Assembly (NCBI GenBank): GCA_045642025.1
Contig: JAZUIB010000008.1
Coordinates: 1-38,399 of the forward strand
Length of the DNA stretch: 38,399 nt
Source: Equadaptatus sp045642025
Lineage (GTDB): Bacteria; Synergistota; Synergistia; Synergistales; Synergistaceae
Reading direction: 5' to 3'
Shown: piece after piece, positions 24,984 through 33,345 of the stretch
Numbering within the stretch: position 1 is the first letter of the stretch
Layout of the letters: each line of letters opens with the position of its first letter
Translations under genes and position numbers: made by a program
Notes under the pieces: generated by a model
Told to the model about the DNA's origin: nothing
The model's database searches: none
What the model saw: only the letters and a program-made list of their open reading frames with translations

Positions 24984-25970
24984 TTATGCCTCCTTGGAGC
25001 GTTTTTTGATTTTCGACTGCCCTGCTCCTGATATGCGCCCGCCTTCCATCACTTTGCCTGATTCTGCTTTGACGAGGTAGGCAAAGACGTCTTCCATTGA
25101 CGGCACCATTTCGTTGATTTCTGTATTTGCCAGTATGCCTTCGGCTTTCAGCCTTGTATCTCCTTTAACTATAACGTGGAGTTTTTCTCCGTGGAAGTAG
25201 GAGTCTATAAGGGGTATGCCGAGTGCATCGTCTTGTATGTCGGCGAGAATGTCCATGCCGTTTTCGCATTTGATTTCGTACAGTCTGCCAGGAATAACTT
25301 TTTTTAGGTTTTCCGGCGTGTCGTCGGCAATGAGTTTGCCGAAATAGATAAATGCAACTTTGTCGCAGTGTTCTGATTCGTCCATGAAGTGCGTTGTAAC
25401 CATTATTGTCGTGCCTGCCTGCGAAAGGTTGTAGATGATGTCCCAAAAAAGCCGCCTCGCTTTAGGGTCAACCCCGCTTGTAGGCTCGTCAAGGAAGAGG
25501 ATTTTCGGTTTGTGTACAATTGCGCAGCCTAGGGCAAGTCTCTGCCGCCATCCGCCGGTTAGCTCTGAGGTCATTGTGTTTTCTCTGTTTTCCAGTCCTG
25601 CGAGTTTGAGCATTTCAGGAATACGCTCGGCTTTTTGTTTTTCGGTCATACCGTAAAGCCCTGCGTAGAATTCAAGGTTTTCTTTTGCTGTCAGGTCAGG
25701 ATAGAGGCTGAATTTCTGAGACATGTAACCGACTTTGTTTTTTATTTCCTGCGATGAGCGCGCAAGGTTCATTCCAAGCACAAGCCCTTCGCCGGAGGTT
25801 GCGGCAAGCAGTCCGCACAGCACTTTCATTGTCGTTGTTTTTCCGCTTCCGTTGGGGCCCAGAAAACCGTAAATTGTTCCTTCTTCAATCTGCATGGAAA
25901 CGTTGTCAACAGCTGTGAAGGAGCCGAATTTTTTGGTCATATTTTTGGTTTCTATAACGATATTGCCCAT
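24984..25970 (-). CDS. ABC transporter ATPase, second of pair
   Basis: A 328-residue nucleotide-binding protein. Walker A is GPNGSGKTTT, the signature is ELTGGWRQRLALG (TGGW in place of SGGQ), Walker B is ILFLDEPTSGVDP, with the H-loop in TTHFMDESEHCD. The C-terminal extension after residue 220 is typical of drug-export ATPases of the YbhF/RbbA group. Its ATG overlaps the stop of the previous ATPase gene (TAATG). With 25970-26902 it matches the two halves of fused YbhF-like ATPases. It ends in a basic tail (KIKKRSKEA). Confidence 0.88.
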   Translation of the reverse strand: MGNIVIETKNMTKKFGSFTAVDNVSMQIEEGTIYGFLGPNGSGKTTTMKVLCGLLAATSGEGLVLGMNLARSSQEIKNKVGYMSQKFSLYPDLTAKENLEFYAGLYGMTEKQKAERIPEMLKLAGLENRENTMTSELTGGWRQRLALGCAIVHKPKILFLDEPTSGVDPKARRLFWDIIYNLSQAGTTIMVTTHFMDESEHCDKVAFIYFGKLIADDTPENLKKVIPGRLYEIKCENGMDILADIQDDALGIPLIDSYFHGEKLHVIVKGDTRLKAEGILANTEINEMVPSMEDVFAYLVKAESGKVMEGGRISGAGQSKIKKRSKEA

Positions 25971-26902
25971 TATTTTGTACCTTCGCCGCTGAGCGATACG
26001 AACAGGTCTTCAAGCGCAGGCTCTATTTCTGTCATACCGGGGTATTCTCTTTGTCGTTCGGCAAAAAGTTTCTCAATCGAAGCCAGCGCAGTTTCAGTAT
26101 CGCTAACGGCTATATGATAGCTTGATCCAAACATGTTGGCGTCAACAACACCTTCGCAGGCGAGAAGTCGCGGTTTTGTTCTTATCTGGTTGTATTCGAG
26201 ATTGAAAACTTTGTAGGGATATTTTTTCAGAAGTTCTTCTGTCGTGCCTGTAGCAAGCAGCTGTCCGTTGCTGAAAAATGCTTTTCTTGTGCAGAGTTCT
26301 GCCTCGTCCATGTATGGCGTAGAGACAATTATTGTAAGGTTGTCTGAGGCATTGAGTTCGTATAGCATTGCCCAGAATTCTCGGCGGGCAACAGGGTCTA
26401 CGCCTGTCGTAGGTTCGTCAAGGAAGAGTACCTCAGGCGTGTGAAGCAGACCTGTTGCAAGCGCGAGTTTTTGTTTCATGCCGCCGGAAAGTTTTGCGGC
26501 ATATCTGTCTTTGAACGGCCACAAGCCTGTGCGTATGAGAATTTCTTCCGCTTTTGCCATAGTTTCTTCTTGCGATGTGCCGTAAAGTGAGCCAAAAAGC
26601 AGTGCGTTTTCTATAACTGTCAGGTCAGGATATAGTCCAAAACGCTGAGGAATGTAACCGGCATGTCTGCGCGCCAGTTTTCTGTCTTCTGAGCCAAGCA
26701 GCGAGCATTCTCCGCTGTCAGGGTTCAGGATACCCATTGCCATGCGGATAAGAGTTGTTTTTCCGCTTCCGTCAGGGCCTATAAAGCCGAATATCTCTCC
26801 TTTGTAGATATCCAGCGTAACATCAGACAGCGCTTTGAAGCTGCCGAAATTTTTGGAAACATTTTTACAGCTTAGACAAAGTTCGTCTGAATGTTGTTTC
26901 AT
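25970..26902 (-). CDS. ABC transporter ATPase, first of pair
   Basis: A 310-residue nucleotide-binding protein. Walker A GPDGSGKTT, signature KLSGGMKQKLALA, Walker B VLFLDEPTTGVDP. It starts two bases after the adaptor gene ends and overlaps the next ATPase gene. Both ATPases have intact motifs, so a heterodimer is likely. Closest architecture is YbhF or the ATPase part of RbbA, split into two genes. Confidence 0.88.
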   Translation of the reverse strand: MKQHSDELCLSCKNVSKNFGSFKALSDVTLDIYKGEIFGFIGPDGSGKTTLIRMAMGILNPDSGECSLLGSEDRKLARRHAGYIPQRFGLYPDLTVIENALLFGSLYGTSQEETMAKAEEILIRTGLWPFKDRYAAKLSGGMKQKLALATGLLHTPEVLFLDEPTTGVDPVARREFWAMLYELNASDNLTIIVSTPYMDEAELCTRKAFFSNGQLLATGTTEELLKKYPYKVFNLEYNQIRTKPRLLACEGVVDANMFGSSYHIAVSDTETALASIEKLFAERQREYPGMTEIEPALEDLFVSLSGEGTK

Positions 26903-26904
26903 TT

Positions 26905-27894
26905 TTAGTCTTTGTTGAGTTTGACATCCGCCGGCATTCCGGGTTTCAAAACACCTTTTGTGTTTTCAACCGATATTTTGACCCAGAACACCATATTGGC
27001 GCGTTCGTTCTGCGTAAGTGACAGTCTTGGATTGTATTCTGCCTGGTCGTTGATTTTTGATACTTTGCCAAAGAAAACGCTGTCGGGATAGGAATCAATC
27101 GTTACATCGGCTGTCTGTCCTACCCGGACAAGACCGAGTTGTGTGGATGGGATGTAAATTTTTATCCAGCAGTGCTCTGTGTCTCCCACAGTCGCAAGCG
27201 GAGCCCCTGCCGCTATTACGTCACCCTGTTCGTAGTTTTTCGTAAGAACAACACCGTCAACCGGCGAACGGAATTCTTTGTATGCAAGCGCGGTTTTCGC
27301 GCGCCCTACTTCTGCTTCGAGGCGCTTGACGTTTGCTGCCGCAGCGGCTATGTCTTCCGCGCGGTTACCGCGCGCAAGCAGTTTGTACTGCTCGTCAGCA
27401 GCGTTCATTGCTTCGCGCTTTGCATCGGCTTTTTCTGCCGCAAGTTCAGCACTGCGCTGCGCAACCGCGCCTTCTTTTGCAAGTCTGTCGAAACGCTCTT
27501 TGTCTCTTAAAGCCTGTTCGTACTGAATTTTTGCAGAAACAGCGTTTGCTTTTGCCGCCGCTACCTGTTCTCCGCGAAAACCGTTTCTGAGCTGCGCAAG
27601 CTGCGCGCGGGCGGCTGCAAGACCTGCCTCTGCAGAGTTGACAAGGTCATCTGCTCCGTCAAGTGAAATTTTAGCTATTAAATCACCTTTTTTTACTTTT
27701 TGTGATTCTTCTATATACAGTTCCTCAATGCGGCCGCTTGCCTGCGGCGCAAGCTGCACTTCCTGGACTTCAATCATGCCCGATGCTTTGACATATTCAG
27801 GCACGGATCTGCGTGTTGTAAAATAGCGGAATGCAAATGTACCGATGAAAAACACTATTATTATTATGATTATTCTTTTTATAATCTTGCTCAT
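26905..27894 (-). CDS. HlyD-family periplasmic adaptor of the efflux system
   Basis: A 329-residue membrane-fusion protein. It has one N-terminal membrane helix (IIIIIIVFFIGTFAF), a biotinyl-lipoyl-like half (VQLAPQASGRIEELYIEESQKV), a long helical hairpin rich in Ala/Glu (about residues 70-190) and the second half from GVVLTKNYEQGDVI. It links the inner-membrane ABC transporter to TolC. The start has GGGAGG upstream. It is first in the five-gene operon adaptor-ATPase-ATPase-permease-TolC; no regulator gene is nearby. Substrate unknown; drugs or bile-like compounds are usual for the family. Confidence 0.88.
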   Translation of the reverse strand: MSKIIKRIIIIIIVFFIGTFAFRYFTTRRSVPEYVKASGMIEVQEVQLAPQASGRIEELYIEESQKVKKGDLIAKISLDGADDLVNSAEAGLAAARAQLAQLRNGFRGEQVAAAKANAVSAKIQYEQALRDKERFDRLAKEGAVAQRSAELAAEKADAKREAMNAADEQYKLLARGNRAEDIAAAAANVKRLEAEVGRAKTALAYKEFRSPVDGVVLTKNYEQGDVIAAGAPLATVGDTEHCWIKIYIPSTQLGLVRVGQTADVTIDSYPDSVFFGKVSKINDQAEYNPRLSLTQNERANMVFWVKISVENTKGVLKPGMPADVKLNKD

Positions 27895-27936
27895 GAGACC
27901 GCCTCCCGTGAAACTGTATTTTTTAGCTACGTCCTT

Positions 27937-27942
27937 ATTATA
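27937..27942 (-). promoter_or_regulatory. Extended -10 promoter of the efflux operon
   Basis: Minus-strand TGATATAAT (TGnTATAAT) lies 43 bases upstream of the adaptor ATG. The -35 is poor, as is common for extended -10 promoters. Confidence 0.55.
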
Positions 27943-27960
27943 TCAGCATTAACAGAATAA

Positions 27961-27996
27961 AAAAACAGGCAATTTTAAGCAAAAATACCTGTTTTT
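27961..27996 (-). terminator. Terminator of corA
   Basis: Stem AAAAACAGG/CCTGTTTTT with a long loop; T-rich on the minus strand, about 40 bases beyond the corA stop at 28034. Confidence 0.7.
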
Positions 27997-28033
27997 CAGT
28001 TTCAATTTTTTAGTTTTTTATTTTCTTATTTTT

Positions 28034-28990
28034 TTAGAAGAAATCCTTTTTCCAGAGATATACGGCTAACACAATGCTTATGACTAACGCAAGCAGCAGC
28101 GCGTATAAGAATCCGAGCGGATTGTGCGCCCAGGGCACCGGCACATTCATTCCCCAAAGCCCTGAAATCATTGTCGGAACTGCAAGAACGATTGTTACAG
28201 ATGCAAGGAATTTCATGACTATGTTCAGGTTGTTTGAAATAACTGACCCGAAAGCATCCATCATGCCTGCAAGAACATCTGTCTGCACCTGCGCCATTTC
28301 TATGCCCTGATCATATTCGATACGGACGTCGTCGAGTAGATCCTCGTCTTCTTCGCGTATTTTAATGATATGCGCAAGCTGAGGGTTAGAGCAGACACGA
28401 AGCAGTCTTTCGACAACAACTTTGTTTGAACGCAACGATATTGAGTAGTATGTTAGACCTTTCTGCAGCCCTAGCAGCTGGAAAAGCTCTTTATTCTTCA
28501 TTGACTGGCGCAGGTCTTTTTCAATTATGTCAGATTTTCTCGTTATCTGACGCAGGTCTTTCAAAAACAGCGCGGCCGAGCAGTATAGCAGCTGAAAGAG
28601 AAATCTTGTGCGCTTGAATGTTGAAAAGGCGCGGTAACGGTTTCTTGCAAACGGGTCAAATACCGCGTTGTCCTTCTGGCAGATTGTAACGATGTAATCA
28701 GGCGTCACGATTATGCCGAGAGGAATTGTGTCATATTCGTCATTTCCCGGTTCTCTGTCAACAGGAACATTGACAAGGACAAGTATCTGGTCATCTTCAA
28801 CTTCAATACGCGATGTTTCTTCAGGGTCAAGAGCAGCGCGGATAAAGTCTGACGGCGCGCCTGTAAGTTTTTCAACTTCAAGCAGCTCTTCGTGAGTCGG
28901 ATGAATAAGGTTAACCCAGGAACCCGGCTCAACAGTTTTCATAGAAAGAGATGTAAGTCCGCTTTCCATTGTTTTTAATACTTCAAGCAT
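28034..28990 (-). CDS. corA: CorA-family divalent metal ion transporter
   Basis: A 318-residue inner-membrane channel for Mg2+, or in some members Co2+/Ni2+. The large N-terminal cytoplasmic domain is followed by two C-terminal helices. The first helix ends in the family hallmark GMN (GLWGMNVPVPW, residues 280-282), and the protein ends YLWKKDFF. I chose the ATG at 28990, which has GGGGGAA upstream; an upstream in-frame ATG-like extension is not supported. It stands alone behind its own promoter and a long structured leader. Confidence 0.9.
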   Translation of the reverse strand: MLEVLKTMESGLTSLSMKTVEPGSWVNLIHPTHEELLEVEKLTGAPSDFIRAALDPEETSRIEVEDDQILVLVNVPVDREPGNDEYDTIPLGIIVTPDYIVTICQKDNAVFDPFARNRYRAFSTFKRTRFLFQLLYCSAALFLKDLRQITRKSDIIEKDLRQSMKNKELFQLLGLQKGLTYYSISLRSNKVVVERLLRVCSNPQLAHIIKIREEDEDLLDDVRIEYDQGIEMAQVQTDVLAGMMDAFGSVISNNLNIVMKFLASVTIVLAVPTMISGLWGMNVPVPWAHNPLGFLYALLLALVISIVLAVYLWKKDFF

Positions 28991-29226
28991 TGGTATTCCC
29001 CCTTTTTCGCGCATATACAACAACAAGCGGCAGCACCGCTGTTATACGCGAAGGTTTTATGGGGTGAAAGAAAGGGATTTTTTCACGCCCGGCGCCTGCC
29101 GGACGTCAGAGCAGTCCGAATCAGGCAGTAAATAAGTCACACAACAGAGGCACAGGGCCGTTACTGCAACTACTGTCCATTACTGCTCCCTTCTCCGGAG
29201 GCATACTCCGGCTGAAATTTGATAAC
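28991..29226 (-). promoter_or_regulatory. Structured 5' leader of corA, candidate metal-sensing RNA
   Basis: About 235 transcribed bases precede the ATG. Hairpin CCGGAG/CTCCGG lies at 29195-29211. Nested helices follow: GAGCAGT (29182-29188) with ACTGCTC (29109-29115), enclosing GCAGTAA (29161-29167) with TTACTGC (29125-29131). Further down, GTGAAA/TTTCAC (about 29061-29085) and AGCGG/CCGCT (about 29028-29042) hairpins precede the ribosome site. GCAGTAA also occurs inside the outer arm, so alternative pairings are possible. I cannot match it to the M-box, cobalamin or another class by eye. Confidence 0.5.
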
Positions 29227-29232
29227 TTACGG

Positions 29233-29261
29233 ATTTTAAGTCAAAAAATCTGAATGGTCAA
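29233..29261 (-). promoter_or_regulatory. Promoter of corA
   Basis: Minus-strand -35 TTGACC (29256-29261), 17-bp spacer, -10 TAAAAT (29233-29238). Transcription should begin near 29226, giving the long leader. Confidence 0.65.
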
Positions 29262-29312
29262 GTGTTTTATCTGGAAATATGATGTTCCGTAAAAATAAAA
29301 ATACGCGCAAAA

Positions 29313-29340
29313 AATAAAAGCGGGAATTCCCGCTTTTATT
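29313..29340. terminator. Bidirectional terminator after the SPOR gene
   Basis: A perfect 28-base palindrome, AATAAAAGCGGGAATTCCCG and its completion, centred at 29326/29327. A-rich and T-rich flanks allow termination on either strand. It separates the SPOR gene from corA. Confidence 0.85.
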
Positions 29341-29361
29341 TTCTGTGTTTTTTTGAAAACG

Positions 29362-30117
29362 CTATTTTGTAATACAGTTATCGATTTTATGCTGTGTCAG
29401 TTTTGCCGATATTTGCTGTGCCTCAGCTATACTGGCGGCAGGAATGCGGGCGCGCCATACTCTTTTTCCGGTTTTGTCGGTTGCCTCGCTGATATAAGCC
29501 TTTGAAAAACCAAGTTTTACGGCTTTTGCAACAAGCGCTTCTACATTGCCTTTATCCCTTAAAGCGCCAAATTGAACCTGAAACAGCGCACTATTTGGCG
29601 CTGTCTGAACAGTAGCAGGCTTAGCTTTCGGCTGACTGTTTTCAGTTTTTTTGACAGGTTTTGCCTGTGCTTCCTGCGTTTCAGCAGCATTAAGCTTTAA
29701 AATTACCTCATTAGTAATATCAATTCCCTTTTTGCCTGTCGCAACATCATAAACAGCCTGAAGATTTTTCTCTTTAGCAACAGCGGCCGTTGCTTTCTGT
29801 ATTTTTTCAGATACAGGGATAAAGAAACTCTGCTGTCTGGATTTAATCTGTCTGTTGTATTCCTCAGTCATCTGCTGACGGCGGCTTGCATCTTCAGTTT
29901 TGCTGCATCTTAAAGACAACTCCTGCATTTTCTGCTGTACTATGGCATTCCACTGCTCCCGTGCTTTTTTGTATTCGGAATAACTGCCGCATACACGTTT
30001 CAAGTCAACGATACCATCCTGCGCAAACGCTGGCACCGCAAAAAACACAAATGCAAAAATGAAGATGAGATAATTTCTGACTGAACGCAATCCGCTCAAA
30101 CTGCTTTCACCCGCCAT
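29362..30117 (-). CDS. Exported OmpH/Skp-like protein with C-terminal SPOR domain
   Basis: A 251-residue protein with signal peptide (hydrophobic LIFIFAFVFFAVPAFA, cleavage after residue 32). Residues about 33-140 resemble the OmpH/Skp coiled-coil region. A Lys/Pro/Gln linker follows, then a C-terminal SPOR domain (FQVQFGALRDKGNVEALVAK... ). SPOR domains bind denuded peptidoglycan at division sites. The ATG lies 11 bases after the larA stop, so the gene is probably in the larA transcript although its function seems unrelated. The ribosome site (GAGCTT) is weak. A bidirectional terminator follows. Confidence 0.75.
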   Translation of the reverse strand: MAGESSLSGLRSVRNYLIFIFAFVFFAVPAFAQDGIVDLKRVCGSYSEYKKAREQWNAIVQQKMQELSLRCSKTEDASRRQQMTEEYNRQIKSRQQSFFIPVSEKIQKATAAVAKEKNLQAVYDVATGKKGIDITNEVILKLNAAETQEAQAKPVKKTENSQPKAKPATVQTAPNSALFQVQFGALRDKGNVEALVAKAVKLGFSKAYISEATDKTGKRVWRARIPAASIAEAQQISAKLTQHKIDNCITK

Positions 30118-30128
30118 AATAAGCTCAG

Positions 30129-31388
30129 CTATTTAACGATAACCGAAATTCCGTTCGGAATTACCGTTACTTTAGCATCTCTGCCTTTTTTGGCAAATGC
30201 CATATTCATTGCTTCTTCAAGTGTAGGCGCAAAGCTCATTTTCATATCCGTAAGCTCTTTGCGGAGCGGCTCACGTGATACGAAAATCACTTCATGATTG
30301 ATAAGAATTCTTGCAAGCACCTGACTCTGCCACTGATCAGGAGGGGTCTGCTCCATCGGCGTTGCCATGAATTCGTCATAAAGCGACTGAGCATCTTTGC
30401 AGTCCGCAAGCTGTTTGTAGAAGTTTGCGCCGCCCATGCCGTCCGCACATTCTGCACATACGATAATAACTGCGCCTTTTGCTGCGCTGGCTTCTGCCGC
30501 AGTCATACTTTTGACACACTGATAGATATTCTGGTCAAGAGGTGCGCCGCCGTTTGTCGTAACAACAATATCGCCAAGTACGGGTGAAACTTTGCAGTAA
30601 CTGTCAAGGAAATCGCAGCCTGCACGGTGTGCGGTTACAGGGTTGCCTGCAAATGCCGCAACCGTTTTGTGCGCTTCGTCAACTATTACGTTGACGATAT
30701 ATGCAAGTTTCGCAAGACGTGCCGCTTCTATCATGTCATTGTGAATCGGGTTGTTGTCAAGGATACCTGTGCGTGAATATTCGCTGTCAATAAACTTGCT
30801 GCAGTGGTTGCCTACAACTGTAACTCTGTCACATACACCGGGAAGTATTGATTTTCTTCCGCCTGAGAAACCGGCAAAGAAATGCGGTTCGATAAAGCCT
30901 TCGGCAACAAGCAGATCCGTTTCTACCGCAACCTTGTCAATGACAAGCGGAGCACCAGACGGAAGTATGCCAATGTTCACGCAGTTTTTGTCACAGTCGT
31001 GAACAATAATTTTTTCATTTTCAAAAATTTCGTCACCAAGTTTGTTGCGAAGTTCCTCTTTTGTCGTTTCGCGGTGGCAGCCTGTAGCCACAAGAAGCGT
31101 TATGTCAATATCAGGGCTGCCCTGACGAAGTTCACGGAGCATATTGGGAAGTATGTCTTTGCTCGGAACAGGGCGCGTGTGGTCAGAAATAATAATTGTG
31201 CACGTCTTTTTGCCCTTTGCGATTTCGTAAAGCGGCTCTGAGTCTATAGGCTTGTCCATTGCTTCTTTGACAAGTTCAATCCCTGATTTTGTACCTGCAA
31301 GTTTGTCTATGTTTGAGGTTATTACACCTGAATTTTCAGGGAAATCATATTCAAGTTCCTGATGTCCGTACGGAAGTTTAATAAGCAT
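30129..31388 (-). CDS. larA: LarA-family nickel-pincer 2-hydroxyacid racemase/epimerase
   Basis: A 419-residue member of the lactate racemase family. Residues that hold the nickel-pincer cofactor are present: H105 (GCHRE), H169 (EPHFFAGF), K179 (GGRKS, the cofactor-linked Lys) and H195 (GNH), plus R72 (SDHTRP). AAGGAGG precedes the ATG. The LarB/LarC/LarE cofactor enzymes are not in this window. The family includes enzymes acting on other 2-hydroxyacids and sugar acids; the neighbouring KdgT-like permease suggests a sugar-acid substrate here rather than lactate. Confidence 0.88.
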   Translation of the reverse strand: MLIKLPYGHQELEYDFPENSGVITSNIDKLAGTKSGIELVKEAMDKPIDSEPLYEIAKGKKTCTIIISDHTRPVPSKDILPNMLRELRQGSPDIDITLLVATGCHRETTKEELRNKLGDEIFENEKIIVHDCDKNCVNIGILPSGAPLVIDKVAVETDLLVAEGFIEPHFFAGFSGGRKSILPGVCDRVTVVGNHCSKFIDSEYSRTGILDNNPIHNDMIEAARLAKLAYIVNVIVDEAHKTVAAFAGNPVTAHRAGCDFLDSYCKVSPVLGDIVVTTNGGAPLDQNIYQCVKSMTAAEASAAKGAVIIVCAECADGMGGANFYKQLADCKDAQSLYDEFMATPMEQTPPDQWQSQVLARILINHEVIFVSREPLRKELTDMKMSFAPTLEEAMNMAFAKKGRDAKVTVIPNGISVIVK

Positions 31389-31411
31389 TTTATTTTCCTC
31401 CTTGTTCTTGT

Positions 31412-31451
31412 AAAAAGAGGCGTGCTGGGCATTTAAGCCGCCGCACGCCCC
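31412..31451 (-). terminator. Terminator or attenuator between kdgT and larA
   Basis: Minus strand: GGGGCGTGC pairs with GCACGCCTC (9 bp, one G-U) around a 17-base loop, followed by TTTTT. It lies between co-oriented genes 95 bases apart, so partial read-through would set larA below kdgT. Confidence 0.6.
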
Positions 31452-31483
31452 AGTCTGTTAAGCGTAGTTAGCCAGCTTTGAAA

Positions 31484-32518
31484 TTAAAGCTGCGGATCTG
31501 CGTTATCGTAGTCCTTTGCTTCGAGAATGATTTTGTGACCAACTGCTTTTTCTTCCATGCTGAGAAGGAATTTGCAGAGAATCGGGCAGCAGACAGCGCA
31601 GATAAGGATTGCTGCTGCGACCTGCATCAATGCCGCATCAAGCACAGGAGCAAAATTAGGGTCAAGTTCAGCAATAATTTTCGGTGTAGCCATTGCATTG
31701 CCTGCAATGGAACCTACAGCAGCGCCAGGGACACATGTAATGCGGTGGCTCTTCGGGATGAGAAGCATGTAAACGAAGTATCCGCCAACACCTGTGATAA
31801 GGAGCGTAAGGAATGCAAGGAGTACACCCTGCGCACCTGCCGCGGCTGCGTTTTTAAGGTTAAGACCTGCACCGAGCGGGAATGAGAAGAGGAATATTGA
31901 AATGAAGATACCCGGTTCAAGGAATTTCGCCATTTTCTTGTCAAGGTTTCCGAGAATCATACCAAAGATAACAGGTGCGATTGTCGCGAGAAGAACCTGC
32001 CACGGGAAACTTGCAACACCTGCAAGACCGAGTGAGCACATTTCATAGAATGGTCCGTCGTTTGTTGAAATGATTGCAAGAGCGCCTAGGTCGTCGTTGT
32101 CACCGTAGTAGGAAACTAGACCGCCGTAAAGTCCGCCGTTTGAGTTGGACATATTGACGAGCGCAAGTGCTGAAAGTCCGCACCACGTTCCTGCAGGTCC
32201 GTATGTCTTGCCAACCCAAACTGCAAGCGCAACACCGAGGATAACTTTGCTGAAGTTAATTACACAGCCTTTGTAGAGAGCCATCGGTGAGCTCTTGAAA
32301 GAGATCTGTGCGCCTGTGCAGACAAGGAGCATTGCAATGAGGCAGAGAGCACCTGATTTGAACCAGCTAATCCAAAGTGTGCCTTTGATTACACCGTTGG
32401 GATCAACAAGCGCAGGGAAAAACGTTCCGACGCATGCGCCGATGAGAAGCGGTATAAACATAATGCCGCCGGGGAACTTCTTGAGACTGTCAAGAATTGG
32501 GACTTCTCCAAGTTTCAT
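31484..32518 (-). CDS. kdgT: 2-keto-3-deoxygluconate permease family transporter
   Basis: A 344-residue inner-membrane protein with about ten hydrophobic segments, starting MKLGEVPILDSLKKFPGG and running IMFIPLLIGACVGTFFP, as in KdgT. The segment ISTNDGPFYEMCSLGLAG is typical of the family. KdgT imports 2-keto-3-deoxygluconate with protons; members may take other sugar acids. AAGGAGAT precedes the ATG. It lies upstream of larA in the same direction, with a terminator-like hairpin between. The upstream DUF2939-like gene ends 58 bases before it. Confidence 0.85.
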   Translation of the reverse strand: MKLGEVPILDSLKKFPGGIMFIPLLIGACVGTFFPALVDPNGVIKGTLWISWFKSGALCLIAMLLVCTGAQISFKSSPMALYKGCVINFSKVILGVALAVWVGKTYGPAGTWCGLSALALVNMSNSNGGLYGGLVSYYGDNDDLGALAIISTNDGPFYEMCSLGLAGVASFPWQVLLATIAPVIFGMILGNLDKKMAKFLEPGIFISIFLFSFPLGAGLNLKNAAAAGAQGVLLAFLTLLITGVGGYFVYMLLIPKSHRITCVPGAAVGSIAGNAMATPKIIAELDPNFAPVLDAALMQVAAAILICAVCCPILCKFLLSMEEKAVGHKIILEAKDYDNADPQL

Positions 32519-32576
32519 AACTGAACATCTCCTTAAGGATTTTTTGTGTTGCCTGAAACCGTGTAAATAATTTTAA

Positions 32577-33281
32577 TCACATTTTTGTCTGATGTAAAGC
32601 AATTTTTTTTGCCCTGTCAACTGCAATCACATATTCTTTGAAATTGATTGGTTCTATAACCCTCCAGCCCTTTCTGCCGATTGGCTCAAGAGACAGTCTG
32701 AGCACAAAATTTTGTTTAAGTTCCGTATTGTAAATAGTTACCGCAACAATAGCACCCTCTTTTGTTTTTTTGTGCGTGGCAACCTTTTTGATTTTACTGT
32801 GGTCAAAATCTATTGTTTCTTTTAATATGTTTGCAGGATTGAATTTTTCAATCAGCTCTTCTTTTTTCCTGGCTGCCTTATCAAGGAGACTGCCTAATAT
32901 GCCTTCTTTTTCAACAGGCTTTTTGGTTTCTTTTTTATCAGTTCCTGCAATATGCTCCAACACGCATTTTTTTGCATAGGGGATTATCTGCGGTCTAACG
33001 AGTTTGTGAATTCCTGTCATGGACGTGTATGTCACAAGCTTATAACTGCCGCTTTCGGCAACGGCAGCAATGCCGTCGTCATATACTCTGCCTATAAAGC
33101 TTTCAAGATAAATATATTTCTGAAACTCTTCCGTGTCATGTTTCTGGGCTGCTTTCTGCAGGGCAAGCAGAGATTTTAGCGGCGAGTTGCGCAGATCCAT
33201 AAGATTAAAAGCCGCAGCACTGCCGGCAAAAGCCAGTATTAAGAGCACAGAAATCATCGGCATTAGTGTAATTTTTTTCAT
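32577..33281 (-). CDS. Exported DUF2939-like protein
   Basis: A 234-residue protein with a signal peptide (MKKITLMPMISVLLILAFAG, cleaved after AAA). The N-terminal part SLLALQKAAQKHDTEEFQKY resembles DUF2939, a family of small envelope proteins of unknown function. A Lys/Glu-rich middle (about residues 115-155) is followed by a beta-rich end. The ATG at 33281 has GGAAAGGA upstream. It begins only 31 bases past the yqeY terminator, so its promoter is not obvious. Confidence 0.6.
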   Translation of the reverse strand: MKKITLMPMISVLLILAFAGSAAAFNLMDLRNSPLKSLLALQKAAQKHDTEEFQKYIYLESFIGRVYDDGIAAVAESGSYKLVTYTSMTGIHKLVRPQIIPYAKKCVLEHIAGTDKKETKKPVEKEGILGSLLDKAARKKEELIEKFNPANILKETIDFDHSKIKKVATHKKTKEGAIVAVTIYNTELKQNFVLRLSLEPIGRKGWRVIEPINFKEYVIAVDRAKKIALHQTKM

Positions 33282-33312
33282 TTTCTGTTTCCTTTCCACA
33301 GAGCACAAAAAT

Positions 33313-33336
33313 AAAACGCCGGCGAACCGGCGTTTT
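33313..33336 (-). terminator. Terminator of rpsU-yqeY
   Basis: Stem AAAACGCCGG/CCGGCGTTTT with a CGAA/TTCG tetraloop, 9 bases beyond the yqeY stop, followed by T-rich DNA on the minus strand. Confidence 0.9.
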
Positions 33337-33345
33337 GTCCGAATG

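Noticed and set aside
29041..29230. Cobalamin riboswitch on the + strand near corA
   Set aside because: Fragments such as GGTGAAA and CTGCAACTACTGT recall the class, but the order is wrong, no B12-box is seen and no + strand gene lies downstream.
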